A stretch of DNA of 55,168 bases from a virus: positions 1 to 55,168 of the IMG/VR virus record IMGVR_UViG_3300043313_001341; one strand, 5' to 3'. The notes beneath the pieces were generated by a model. It ran no database searches and was not told the DNA's origin. It worked only from the letters and a program-made list of their open reading frames with translations. Below, piece by piece: positions 22,996 to 30,467 of the stretch (its first letter is position 1; each line of letters opens with the position of its first letter). The position numbers and the translations under genes were made by a program.

Positions 22996-23495
22996 GCGCC
23001 CGTGCGCGTGTCCACGCGATGTTCCCCCTCGACGAGACCGCGGAGCAGGAACTCGACAAGCGGCTCGACGCCCACCGCGCCGAGGTCCTCGCCGAGGAAC
23101 TCCACCACGCCGCCGACGAAATCGACCAGGCACAGCAGCGGCTCGTCGTGAAGAAGACGGTCGTGAACCTTCTCCGGCGCCGCGCAAACCAGGCCGGGGA
23201 GAAGGCCACCCCGGCGGGGGCGCCTGCCACTCCCTCGCTGACCATCTACCGCGCATCACACGACTCGATCGTGATGGGGCTGTACACCACGGCAGCCGCC
23301 GCCCGCGAGCACTGCGAGACGGAGGAGCGCCGCTCGTGGGCGACCGGGACCAACCTCTCCTTCGACTGGATCGAGGACGAGGAGGACGGCATCGCCGAGC
23401 TGACCGCTTGGGTCGGCGGCGAGGAGTGCACGACGGGCTACGTCGTCACCGCGCTGGAAGTCGCCTCTGTGTACGACGAGGAGGCCGACGAATGA
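22992..23495 (+). CDS. Early protein with N-terminal helices, unknown function
   Basis: 167 residues, ATGA overlap. The first ~65 residues are charged helices (LDKRLDAHRAEVLAEELHHAADEIDQ). The C-terminal part, from SLTIYRASHDSIVMGLYTT, is a compact acidic alpha/beta region ending YDEEADE. A similar arrangement is common in actinophage early operons; function unknown. Confidence 0.58.
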   Translation: MSARARVHAMFPLDETAEQELDKRLDAHRAEVLAEELHHAADEIDQAQQRLVVKKTVVNLLRRRANQAGEKATPAGAPATPSLTIYRASHDSIVMGLYTTAAAAREHCETEERRSWATGTNLSFDWIEDEEDGIAELTAWVGGEECTTGYVVTALEVASVYDEEADE

Positions 23496-23728
23496 GCACG
23501 CTCCTCGACGCGGACCGCATGACCTCCCTGTTGGCTGCGATCCGTGAACAGCCCGACCTCCGCTGGAAGTCCGGTCGCGCCGTCCGCGCACTCCGGGGCG
23601 CGGGACATCACCCGGTCAGCCCCAACACCGCCAGCCACTACCTCCAGCAGCTCGCCGCCGCAGGCCACCTCACCCGGCACGAGCAGCTCGGCGTCCGCTA
23701 CTACCTCCTCCGGAAGGACAGCGAGTGA
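23492..23728 (+). CDS. Small winged-helix DNA-binding-like protein
   Basis: 78 residues, ATGA overlap. DLRWKSGRAVRALRGAG, TASHYLQQLAAAGHLTRHE and GVRYYLLRKD look like the helices and wing of a winged-helix domain. It directly precedes the recombination genes and could regulate them or assist DNA binding. Confidence 0.55.
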   Translation: MSTLLDADRMTSLLAAIREQPDLRWKSGRAVRALRGAGHHPVSPNTASHYLQQLAAAGHLTRHEQLGVRYYLLRKDSE

Positions 23729-24765
23729 GCATCACCGCGCAGGCCGGGACCAGCACGGTCCCGGCCGCCGGCCGCCGGGTCACACCCACCGGCCGCCTCA
23801 TCCTCCCCGCCGACGCCGACCGCGCCGACTGGCTAACCGCCCGCCGCTCCGGCATCGGCTCCTCCGACGTCCCCGCCATCCTCGGACTCATCCCGCTCAA
23901 CCCGCCGCTGAAGGTCTACTACGACAAGCTCGGCTTCGACGTCGATGACGCAGGCGAAGCCGCCTACTGGGGCACCGTCCAAGAGGAGCCGGTGGCCCGC
24001 CGCTGGGCCATGCAATCCCGCTCGGTGATCCGCCGCGTCGGCCTCGTCGCCCACCAGGACCACCCGCACCGGATGACCACCCTCGACCGCCGGGTCACCG
24101 AGTGCCCGCTGTCCGAGGACGAGCAGGCGCCGTGCGCGCTGGAGGTCAAGACCCGCTCCGCGTTCAAGAGTGCGCAGTGGCACGCCGGAGCCCCGGACGA
24201 CGTCACCGCACAGGTGCTGTGGCAGATCATCGTCAACGGCTACGAGCACATGCACTACGCCGTGTTGATCGGCGGCAACGACTACCACCAGGGCGTCATC
24301 CGCGCCGACCAGTACACCGACGTGATGGCCGACATCACCACCGCGGTCGACAAGTTCTGGTTCGAGCACGTGCAGGCCGCAGTGCCGCCGGAGCCGACCG
24401 GTGACGGTGAGGCCCTGACCCGGCTGTTCCGGCGCCTCCACCCCACCCGTTCCGGGACGGTCGACGTCGACCGCCACGACGACGCCCTCGATGCGCTCCT
24501 CGACTACGGCACCCACCAGCGGGCCGAGTCCGCCGCGAAGAAAGCGAAGGCCGCAGCGAAGGCCCGCATGATCGCCGCCCTCGGATCGGCGCAGTCCGCG
24601 CTGATCGGCGGCGAACGCGCCTACTCCCTGGAACCCAGCCAGGCCGCGCCGAAGGTCGACTTCGAGCTGATGGCCGAGCGCTACCCGGACGCCTACGCCG
24701 CATGCGTGGCCCCGAATCCGACCGAACGCATCGACATCGCCAAGCAGTACAAGGGGGGCATCTGA
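23725..24765 (+). CDS. YqaJ-family viral recombinase exonuclease
   Basis: 346 residues from GTG 23725. Family signs are WLTARRSGIGSSDVPAILGL near the N-terminus, the metal-binding EVK in CALEVKTRSAF (about residue 140) and QVLWQIIVNGYEH. These enzymes share the lambda exonuclease fold and chew back DNA ends, leaving single strands for the annealing protein encoded just downstream. A Lys/Ala-rich C-terminal helix (QRAESAAKKAKAAAKARM) follows the catalytic core. Confidence 0.88.
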   Translation: MSITAQAGTSTVPAAGRRVTPTGRLILPADADRADWLTARRSGIGSSDVPAILGLIPLNPPLKVYYDKLGFDVDDAGEAAYWGTVQEEPVARRWAMQSRSVIRRVGLVAHQDHPHRMTTLDRRVTECPLSEDEQAPCALEVKTRSAFKSAQWHAGAPDDVTAQVLWQIIVNGYEHMHYAVLIGGNDYHQGVIRADQYTDVMADITTAVDKFWFEHVQAAVPPEPTGDGEALTRLFRRLHPTRSGTVDVDRHDDALDALLDYGTHQRAESAAKKAKAAAKARMIAALGSAQSALIGGERAYSLEPSQAAPKVDFELMAERYPDAYAACVAPNPTERIDIAKQYKGGI

Positions 24766-24766
24766 C

Positions 24767-25549
24767 ATGGGCCTGCGCGAGAACGCAGCCGCGGCCGCCG
24801 GCCGGACCATCGAACCGGACGAGCAGGACACCACGCCGACGGGAGCCGAGGAGTTCATCCCGGCGCCGGACCCGATGGCCGGATACGAGCCCGGCGACGA
24901 CGACCCCGAAATGGTGCCCGTTCACCTCGCCTGGCTCCGGGTCCGTAAGGAAGTCCGCGCCATCGCCAAGGGCGAGCAGTACAACGGCGGCGGCACCCGC
25001 TTCAACTTCCGAGGCGTCGACACCGTCGTCAACACCTTCGGTCCGGTCACGCTGAAGCACGGCATCAACATCTTCCCCGTCGGCATCGAGGCGGAGCACC
25101 GGGACACCACCACGTCCAAGGGCAACAAGATGCGCGAGTGCACCGTGACCGTGTCGTGGATGGTCATGGGCCCCAAGGGCGACACCCTCCCGGCGCTGCT
25201 GAAGACGCGGGGCGAGGCCCTCGACTCGGCGGACAAGGGCACCGCGAAGGCGCAGTCCGTGGCGCTGCGGGTGCTGCTCCTGACGGGCGGTCTGACGCCG
25301 ACGCACGACAAGGATCCCGACTCCTCGAATGTCGAGCGTGGTGAGAACCCGATCCGTCCCGCGGCCACCTACCTCGATGAGATCTGCAACCCGCACACGA
25401 GCGCAGGCCGTCTGCGGCAGATCCACCACGAGCTCGGCAGTACCCGGCAGTTGGGTGCGCTGGTGACGAACGAGGTCGGCGAGGAAGAGCAGATCGGCGC
25501 GATGGTCGTGCGGATCGGCAAGGAGCGCGCTGCCGGGGGTGGCCAGTGA
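24767..25549 (+). CDS. ERF-family single-strand annealing protein
   Basis: 260 residues. After an acidic disordered start the ERF core begins near residue 50: GTRFNFRGVDTVVNTFGPVT, then GEALDSADKGTAKAQSVALR, matching the (K/R)FRGVDdV and DTADKATSKA patterns of the family. It should coat single-stranded DNA and anneal complementary strands, working with the YqaJ exonuclease in a Red-like pathway for recombination or genome circularisation. One base separates it from the exonuclease gene. Confidence 0.88.
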   Translation: MGLRENAAAAAGRTIEPDEQDTTPTGAEEFIPAPDPMAGYEPGDDDPEMVPVHLAWLRVRKEVRAIAKGEQYNGGGTRFNFRGVDTVVNTFGPVTLKHGINIFPVGIEAEHRDTTTSKGNKMRECTVTVSWMVMGPKGDTLPALLKTRGEALDSADKGTAKAQSVALRVLLLTGGLTPTHDKDPDSSNVERGENPIRPAATYLDEICNPHTSAGRLRQIHHELGSTRQLGALVTNEVGEEEQIGAMVVRIGKERAAGGGQ

Positions 25550-26298
25550 GCGCCTTCGCCGACGTCCGCAAGGCGGCATGGGACACGGAAACGACCGGCC
25601 CGAATCCGCTCGAAGACCGCATCGTCACCGCCGCGTTCATCGTCCGCGGCGGCGGCCACGAAGACCGTGACTTCTCCTGGCTGATCAACCCGGGCATCCC
25701 GATCCCGCCGGAAGCGACCGAAGTCCACGGCGTCACCGACGTCATGGTGCAGGCCAACGGGCAAGACTCGAAGACCGCGCTCGACGAGATCGCCTCCACC
25801 TTGGCCACCGCCATCGCGCACGGCATGCCGGTGATCGCGTTCAACCAGTCCTTCGACTGGTCGATCCTCCACTACGACCTGGTACGCCACGGCCTGGACA
25901 CCGTCCACGACCGCGTAGGCCCCGGCCCCCTGCCTCTGCTCGACCCGCACGTCATCGACAAGCAAGTCGACAAGTACGTCAAGGGCACCGGCATGCGGAA
26001 GCTGAAGCCGACCGCCGAACGCTACGGCGTCGCCCTGGAGGACTGGCACACCGCGGAGGCGGACGCGCTGGCCGCTCTGCTGATCGCCGAGGCGCAGTTC
26101 GCGAAGTACGGGCAGCTCAACTCGTACGGGCCGCAGCAGTTGTTCGCGGCGCAGAAGGCTTGGCGGGCGGAGCAGCAGGCCGGGCTGCAGAAGTGGTTCC
26201 GGACGAAGGCGACGGCGGAGCAGGGCGGGGCGCCGGACAAGGTCATTGACGGGTCTTGGCCGCTGATCCCGGCTCAGCGGGACGGGGGCGCGTCATGA
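25546..26298 (+). CDS. DEDDh 3'-5' exonuclease (DnaQ/epsilon-like)
   Basis: 250 residues from GTG 25546. The four DEDDh motifs are visible: D13/E15 in AAWDTETTG, D104 in FNQSFDWSIL, and H168 and D173 in DWHTAEADALAALL. After ~185 the sequence becomes helical. Such phage proteins act as proofreading-like or general single-strand exonucleases. Its place after the exonuclease/annealing pair suggests a role in DNA repair or recombination rather than in a polymerase holoenzyme; no phage DNA polymerase gene was found. Confidence 0.85.
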   Translation: MSAFADVRKAAWDTETTGPNPLEDRIVTAAFIVRGGGHEDRDFSWLINPGIPIPPEATEVHGVTDVMVQANGQDSKTALDEIASTLATAIAHGMPVIAFNQSFDWSILHYDLVRHGLDTVHDRVGPGPLPLLDPHVIDKQVDKYVKGTGMRKLKPTAERYGVALEDWHTAEADALAALLIAEAQFAKYGQLNSYGPQQLFAAQKAWRAEQQAGLQKWFRTKATAEQGGAPDKVIDGSWPLIPAQRDGGAS

Positions 26299-26666
26299 GG
26301 CTGCCCTTCCTGCTTTCCCGCCACCGTGTCGAGCGGCTCCTCGGCGGTCAGGCCCGCGGCTACGAACTCGTCATCAGGAAGATCGGCGAACAACACCAGG
26401 AGCGGCACGACCTGGTCGCCGAGCAGCTCGCCGACGTCAGCATCGTCAACGACTGCCTCACCCGCGACCTGCTCACCTCCCGCCGCCAGCGGGTCATCGC
26501 GCGGAAGGCCGGGGCTCGCATCCTCGCCGCGTGGGCTGCGGAGAAGCGGCGTGCCGACCGACTGCAGCAGCGCCTCGACGACGCGGTCGGTCTCCCGGCC
26601 GGCCGGATCACGGACAGCGGCCCGTGGCAGCCCGCCTATGTGGAGCCGAAGGCGGACACCACATGA
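26295..26666 (+). CDS. Early protein with coiled-coil character, unknown function
   Basis: 123 residues from ATG 26295 (ATGA overlap). Long amphipathic helices (IGEQHQERHDLVAEQLADVS; ILAAWAAEKRRADRLQQRLDDA). Probably a small helical protein or complex partner. Overlaps the next gene by 4 bases. Confidence 0.55.
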   Translation: MRLPFLLSRHRVERLLGGQARGYELVIRKIGEQHQERHDLVAEQLADVSIVNDCLTRDLLTSRRQRVIARKAGARILAAWAAEKRRADRLQQRLDDAVGLPAGRITDSGPWQPAYVEPKADTT

Positions 26667-26965
26667 GTAACACGGCTGTCTACGTCATCAACGGCGGGTA
26701 TGCCGTCGTGTTCGGCCTGCTTGCCGTGGCCATCTTCCGCCGTCGACCTGGTCGCCCGTCGGAGCAGGAGCGGGCTGAAGCCGCCGCCGCCCGTATCGGC
26801 CTCGTGCCGCCCGGCCCGGACGCGACGCCGGGCAGTGACGCTGCCGTGCAGGACGCGTGCGAGCTCCTGTACTCCATGCCCGCCTACTCCGGGGCCGACC
26901 TTGACGCCGGGCTGGCCCGGCTGCGGGCCGCGATCCGCGAAGAACAGCAGAAGGGGGAGCTGTGA
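26663..26965 (+). CDS. Small single-pass membrane protein
   Basis: 100 residues. One membrane helix near the N-terminus (AVYVINGGYAVVFGLLAVAIF) and a soluble acidic tail. ATGA overlap with the previous gene and GTGA with the next. Function unknown. Confidence 0.58.
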   Translation: MSNTAVYVINGGYAVVFGLLAVAIFRRRPGRPSEQERAEAAAARIGLVPPGPDATPGSDAAVQDACELLYSMPAYSGADLDAGLARLRAAIREEQQKGEL

Positions 26966-27558
26966 GCACCCTGTTCGACACCACCGAGGTTCCGGCCGCT
27001 CCGGCGGCTGGGCCTCGGCCCGGCTTGTACCGCGTGGCCGGGCTGGACATCTCGCTGACCGGCACTGGCATCGCCACCCTCGGCGGCACCACTCGCGTCC
27101 CCACCACCGGCCACCGCCGCGACACCATCGTCCAACGCAACCAGCGCATGCGGCACATCACCGACACCGTCCTCACCGACGTCGGCGACGTCCACCTCGC
27201 CTGCGTCGAAGGACCCTCCCACCACTCCGTCGGCGGCTCCGTCTGGGACCGCGGCGGCCTCTGGTGGATGATCGTCTCCGCGCTCTGCGCCCGGGACATC
27301 CCCGTCGCCATCGTGCCGCCCATGTCCCGCGCCAAGTACGCCACCGGCAAGGGCACCTCGCGGAAGGCCGCGGTCCTCGACGCCGCACAGGCGCGGTACG
27401 GGGCGATCCTCCCGACCGACGATGAGGCCGACGCGCTGATTCTTCGGGCGATGGGGTTGCACTGGCTGGGCCAGCCGTTGGCGGAGGTTCCGGACGGGCA
27501 TCGTGCGGCGCTGGCCGGTGTGCAGTGGCCGGAGCGCGAGGCGGTGACCGGCCGATGA
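26962..27558 (+). CDS. RuvC-like Holliday junction resolvase
   Basis: 198 residues from GTG 26962. The RNase H-fold acidic residues are visible: D29 in VAGLDISLTGTGIA, E83 in ACVEGPS, and the terminal cluster D153/D154/E155/D157 in PTDDEADALIL. The central region has SRAKYATGKGTSRKAAVL. Phage members resolve branched DNA during recombination or before packaging. It fits with the upstream recombination genes. Confidence 0.82.
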   Translation: MSTLFDTTEVPAAPAAGPRPGLYRVAGLDISLTGTGIATLGGTTRVPTTGHRRDTIVQRNQRMRHITDTVLTDVGDVHLACVEGPSHHSVGGSVWDRGGLWWMIVSALCARDIPVAIVPPMSRAKYATGKGTSRKAAVLDAAQARYGAILPTDDEADALILRAMGLHWLGQPLAEVPDGHRAALAGVQWPEREAVTGR

Positions 27559-28028
27559 ACATCCGCGCCGACATCGCCGAACTCCTCCACGCCGGCCACC
27601 CCCAGGCGTACATCGTCCGTGAACTCCACGTCGCCCCGCGCACCGTGCAACACACCCGCGAAGCCCTCGGCCTCCCGGCACCGCGATGCGGCCCGCCCGA
27701 CACCTACACCTCCGAAGAGGACGCCTACCGCTCGAACAGTAAAGCCATCGACGGCGGCCACCAGCGATGGACAGGACACACCGACACGAACGGCCATCCC
27801 CGGCTGAACTTCCGCCAACAGCGCCTGTCCGCCCGCCAGATCGCCTTCCGGCTGCACCATGGCCGCGACCCCCAGGGACAGCTCTCCGTGGGCTGCGACA
27901 TGGCCGGCTGTGTCGCCGGAGCCCATTTGGAGGACCAGCAGATCCGTGATGCAAGGCGCCGTCGAATCCGTGAGGCGAACCGGCGAGCGGACTCCGCCTT
28001 CGCAGCGATCTTCGGGGGTGGGGCGTGA
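27555..28028 (+). CDS. HTH protein with HNH-like Cys/His C-terminus
   Basis: 157 residues from ATG 27555. The N-terminus contains a helix-turn-helix (IAELLHAGHPQAYIVRELHV then RTVQHTREALGLP). The C-terminus, SARQIAFRLHHGRDPQGQL then CDMAGCVAGAHL, resembles phage HNH-fold proteins, with Cys ligands and an HL after them, but I cannot assign a complete catalytic set. It could bind DNA with or without nuclease activity. It directly precedes whiB. Confidence 0.55.
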   Translation: MNIRADIAELLHAGHPQAYIVRELHVAPRTVQHTREALGLPAPRCGPPDTYTSEEDAYRSNSKAIDGGHQRWTGHTDTNGHPRLNFRQQRLSARQIAFRLHHGRDPQGQLSVGCDMAGCVAGAHLEDQQIRDARRRRIREANRRADSAFAAIFGGGA

Positions 28029-28324
28029 GCTACACCGGCCAGACCCCCGACACCCTGCGTCCCGTCGACTGGCGCACGGCCAGCGCCTGCCGCGAGGTGG
28101 ACCCCGAGCTGTTCTTCCCCACCCCCGGCGACGCGCGCGGCGTCAACTACGCCAAGGAGATCTGCGCGAGCTGCCCGGTCCGTCGTACCTGCCTGGCTGC
28201 GGCGCTCGCCGAGGAGGGCGGCCGGGCCAAGAACAACCGGTTCGGGGTGCGTGGCGGGCTGACGCATGGCCAGCGGTACGCCCTGTATCACCGGCGCCGC
28301 ATGGCCGAGCGGAGGGCGGCATGA
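28025..28324 (+). CDS. whiB: WhiB-family iron-sulfur transcriptional regulator
   Basis: 99 residues from GTG 28025. The four cluster-binding cysteines C22 (SACREVDPELFFP), C47, C50 and C56 (CASCPVRRTC) and the turn FGVRGGLT that contacts sigma factor are all present, followed by a basic tail (YHRRRMAERR). WhiB proteins bind a 4Fe-4S cluster and the primary sigma factor; phage members can redirect host or phage promoters. It lies near the end of the early operon. Confidence 0.92.
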   Translation: MSYTGQTPDTLRPVDWRTASACREVDPELFFPTPGDARGVNYAKEICASCPVRRTCLAAALAEEGGRAKNNRFGVRGGLTHGQRYALYHRRRMAERRAA

Positions 28325-28563
28325 GCGGCGGCCGGCGCCGCCGCGCCCCGCCCGCCGAGCCCGAGTACCGGCCCGGCCAACTCCTCGACTGGCGCGACTC
28401 CTCGCACTGGTCCGACCGGCCGCTCCCGTGCCGCTACTGCGGATTCCCCGCACACACCCGGGACTCCCGGATGAAACCCGCACACAAGGTCTGCGCCGAA
28501 CAGGCGCTCGCCACACAGGCTGCCGAAGCACAGGCCGCCTACCAGCAGGAAGGAACCACGTAA
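28321..28563 (+). CDS. Small zinc-finger-like protein
   Basis: 80 residues, ATGA overlap with whiB. CRYCGFPAHTRDSRMKPAHKVC gives a C-x2-C-x4-H...H-x3-C set of likely zinc ligands. Proteins of this type are frequent in Streptomyces phages near whiB. Function unknown. Confidence 0.6.
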   Translation: MSGGRRRRAPPAEPEYRPGQLLDWRDSSHWSDRPLPCRYCGFPAHTRDSRMKPAHKVCAEQALATQAAEAQAAYQQEGTT

Positions 28564-29000
28564 TGCCCAAGCTCGGACCCGCCGACGTCCCCGAGGTCAA
28601 GCTCGACTCGGCCGCCGCCGTCGTCGAGGCCTCGATGACCCGCGAGCAGCGCCGCGGCCTCTTCGAGAAGCCCGGCACGGTCGTTTACGCCATCGTCGAG
28701 CTCACCTCCAAGTCGTACACCGGGCACGCCGAGGGCGAGGAGAAGCCCGCACAGGTCAAGGTCCGCGTCACCGGCTGCGAAGTCGCCCGCAACGACGAGG
28801 ACGCCAAAGCCCTGATCGACGCCCGCCGCGCCATGTACCGCGGCCGGCAGATCGACGGCACGTTCGACGAGGTCGGCCGCGGCCCGATCCACCCGGGCAA
28901 CCACCTCGACGAGCTGGCCGCGACGAAGCCCACCGAGGACGAGCTCCGGGACTTCAAGCGGCGCCGCGAGCAGGACCGCCAGGACGAGTTCGTCCGCTGA
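28563..29000 (+). CDS. Last gene of the early operon, unknown function
   Basis: 145 residues from ATG 28563, overlapping the previous stop (TAATG). Sequence such as TVVYAIVELTSKSYTGHAEG and KVRVTGCEVARNDEDAKALI suggests a small beta barrel with a charged helical tail (RDFKRRREQDRQDEF). A DNA-associated role is plausible from its position but unproven. It is followed by two terminators. Confidence 0.6.
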   Translation: MPKLGPADVPEVKLDSAAAVVEASMTREQRRGLFEKPGTVVYAIVELTSKSYTGHAEGEEKPAQVKVRVTGCEVARNDEDAKALIDARRAMYRGRQIDGTFDEVGRGPIHPGNHLDELAATKPTEDELRDFKRRREQDRQDEFVR

Positions 29001-29059
29001 CCACCTGACGGGGCGGCCGGCCCCTCGGCGCATCCCCCAGCGTCGCGGCCGCCCACCGG

Positions 29060-29099
29060 CCCGGGAGCCCGCAACTTCCCCCTACCGCGGGCTCCCGGG
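29060..29099. terminator. Terminator 1 after the early operon
   Basis: Perfect 13-bp arms CCCGGGAGCCCGC and GCGGGCTCCCGGG, loop of 14 bases. It lies 60 bases after the last early gene. Confidence 0.75.
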
Positions 29100-29113
29100 C
29101 GCCACAGCACGAA

Positions 29114-29138
29114 GCCCCGCACCAGCACGGTGCGGGGC
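29114..29138. terminator. Terminator 2, between convergent genes
   Basis: Perfect 10-bp arms GCCCCGCACC and GGTGCGGGGC around AGCAC. It can serve both the early operon (+) and the antitoxin-like gene (-). Confidence 0.72.
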
Positions 29139-29163
29139 CTGGAGGAGGAAGGAGCAGCCGGTG

Positions 29164-29448
29164 TCAGGTTCCACGTCGCAGCTCGTCGCGATACCTGGCC
29201 AGGTCGCTTTCCAGGTGCTCCCGGTTCTGCTCGCCGAAGGTGTCGTCGATCAGCCGCCAAATCGCCTGAGCGGTCAGCCGGTCCTCCAACGCCTGTTCGT
29301 AGAAGTCGACGGATACGACGGCGACTTGGGGCTTGTCCCGCCGGGTGAGCACGACGGGCGTACCGAGGAGGCGTACCTCGGCGATGACCTCGGTCATGTT
29401 CGCGCGAGCGTCGGACACACCCATGCGCTTCTCAGCGGGCTGACTCAT
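29164..29448 (-). CDS. Phd/YefM-type antitoxin-like protein
   Basis: 94 residues from ATG 29448 (an upstream in-frame start at 29463 is possible). The Phd/YefM pattern is clear: VSDARANMTEVIAEV followed by GTPVVLTRRDKPQVAVVSVDFYEQ, the N-terminal DNA-binding fold; the C-terminal half is charged and helical, as in toxin-binding tails. No toxin-like gene is adjacent on either side. It may be a regulator or an anti-toxin countermeasure against host modules. A 10-bp palindrome ATTGTACAAT at 29490-29499, about 42 bp upstream, may be its operator. Confidence 0.78.
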   Translation of the reverse strand: MSQPAEKRMGVSDARANMTEVIAEVRLLGTPVVLTRRDKPQVAVVSVDFYEQALEDRLTAQAIWRLIDDTFGEQNREHLESDLARYRDELRRGT

Positions 29449-29594
29449 GCGACCAGGATACACAGCAGACCAACATCCAAGTGCGTCGCATTGTACAATT
29501 CAGAAGCAGGGGAAGCCCACCGAAGACCGCCCTGAGAGGCCCTGGTTCCGCGCGCCCAAAACCCCTGATCAGCACGGCCGAGAGAAGACACTCC

Positions 29595-30464
29595 GTGGGA
29601 ATCCGCTTGATCGTCGAGGTGCTCACCAGCGCACCCGAAGCCCTGACGCACAGGGAGAAGCTCCTCCTCGTCGTCCTGGCCGAGGACGCCAACGACACCA
29701 CCCGCATCACGTGGAACAGCGTGGAGCGGCCCGAGGTGCTGCGCGGCGCGAAGCTCAGCCGCGCGCAGCTCTACGCCGTCCTGAAGTCCCTCGCGGCCAA
29801 GGGTGTCCTGGAGAAGCTGTCGTCCGGCCAGAAGAACGGCACGGCGAAGTACAAGATCCCCGCCTTCGAAGAGTCTCAGTGTCAGGGAATCCCTGACACT
29901 GACGGCCCGTCTCAGAGTCCCAGTTCTCCTGACACTGAGACCTCTCAGTGTCCCGGAACTCCTGACACTGACGAAAACGCTCAGTGTCCCGAAAACGCGG
30001 ACACTGACCCGTCTCAGTGTCAGGAAATCCCTGACCTCAGTGTCAGGGAATCCCTGACCCCTACCCCTCTTAACCCCTCCTCTACTACCCCCTCAGCTAG
30101 CCAGCAGGAAGAGCCCGCCCCCGAACGTCTCGGCTACGGCATCCCAGAAGCCGCCCGCCCCCTCGTCGACCAACTCACCGCAGCAGGCGTCGTCGTCCGC
30201 TGGCCCTTCACCGGCAACACCTGGTTCCCGCTCCTGGCACTCATCGAGAAGACCGGCATCCCCGCCCTCGTCGACCACGCCGTCCAAGCAGCCGCGCGAG
30301 CGTCCGAACCCGTCAGCTCCGCCAAGTACTTCATGCGCGGCTGGAGCGAACTCCCGCCCATGCCCGGGCACGGCACCGCCCGGCCGCCGCTGCGCGCCGT
30401 CTCCGGCGGATGGCAGCCCTACACCAACCCCGCCGACCACTCGGTCTACGAGAACGGATTCTGA
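29595..30464 (+). CDS. Replication initiator (lambda O-like) with embedded origin repeats
   Basis: 289 residues from GTG 29595. N-terminal winged helix about 10-85 (LTHREKLLLVVLAEDAND, KLSRAQLYAVLKSLAAKGVLEKL). Residues ~94-155 are a low-complexity linker (repeated SQC, PDTD) that exists because the DNA carries iterons. The C-terminal domain (~175-289) should contact the helicase loader encoded next. Position, architecture and embedded dyads parallel lambda O, whose origin also lies inside its gene. The upstream frame extension to 29481 lacks support. Confidence 0.75.
   Translation: MGIRLIVEVLTSAPEALTHREKLLLVVLAEDANDTTRITWNSVERPEVLRGAKLSRAQLYAVLKSLAAKGVLEKLSSGQKNGTAKYKIPAFEESQCQGIPDTDGPSQSPSSPDTETSQCPGTPDTDENAQCPENADTDPSQCQEIPDLSVRESLTPTPLNPSSTTPSASQQEEPAPERLGYGIPEAARPLVDQLTAAGVVVRWPFTGNTWFPLLALIEKTGIPALVDHAVQAAARASEPVSSAKYFMRGWSELPPMPGHGTARPPLRAVSGGWQPYTNPADHSVYENGF
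29876..30058. repeat. ori: Six dyad iterons: probable origin of replication
   Basis: Unit starts are 29876, 29912, 29945, 29981, 30014 and 30037; the first four are full 27-bp units and the last two lack the final bases. The first is perfect: TCAGTGTCAGGG, AAT, CCCTGACACTGA. Spacing alternates 36, 33, 36, 33, then 23 bp. A pyrimidine-rich tract with local A+T (30056-30094, including CTCTTAACC) follows and could be the melting region. Confidence 0.72.
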
Positions 30465-30467
30465 GCC

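Noticed and set aside
29481-29594. N-terminal extension of the replication initiator from ATG 29481
   Set aside because: The added 38 residues are basic and low-complexity, overlap the probable promoter/operator interval of the divergent antitoxin gene, and lack a ribosome site; GTG 29595 starts the folded part.
29870-30060. Regularly spaced repeats that could look like a CRISPR array
   Set aside because: Units are palindromic, spacers are only 6-9 bp, the repeats are translated in frame and no cas genes are present. Iterons explain them better.
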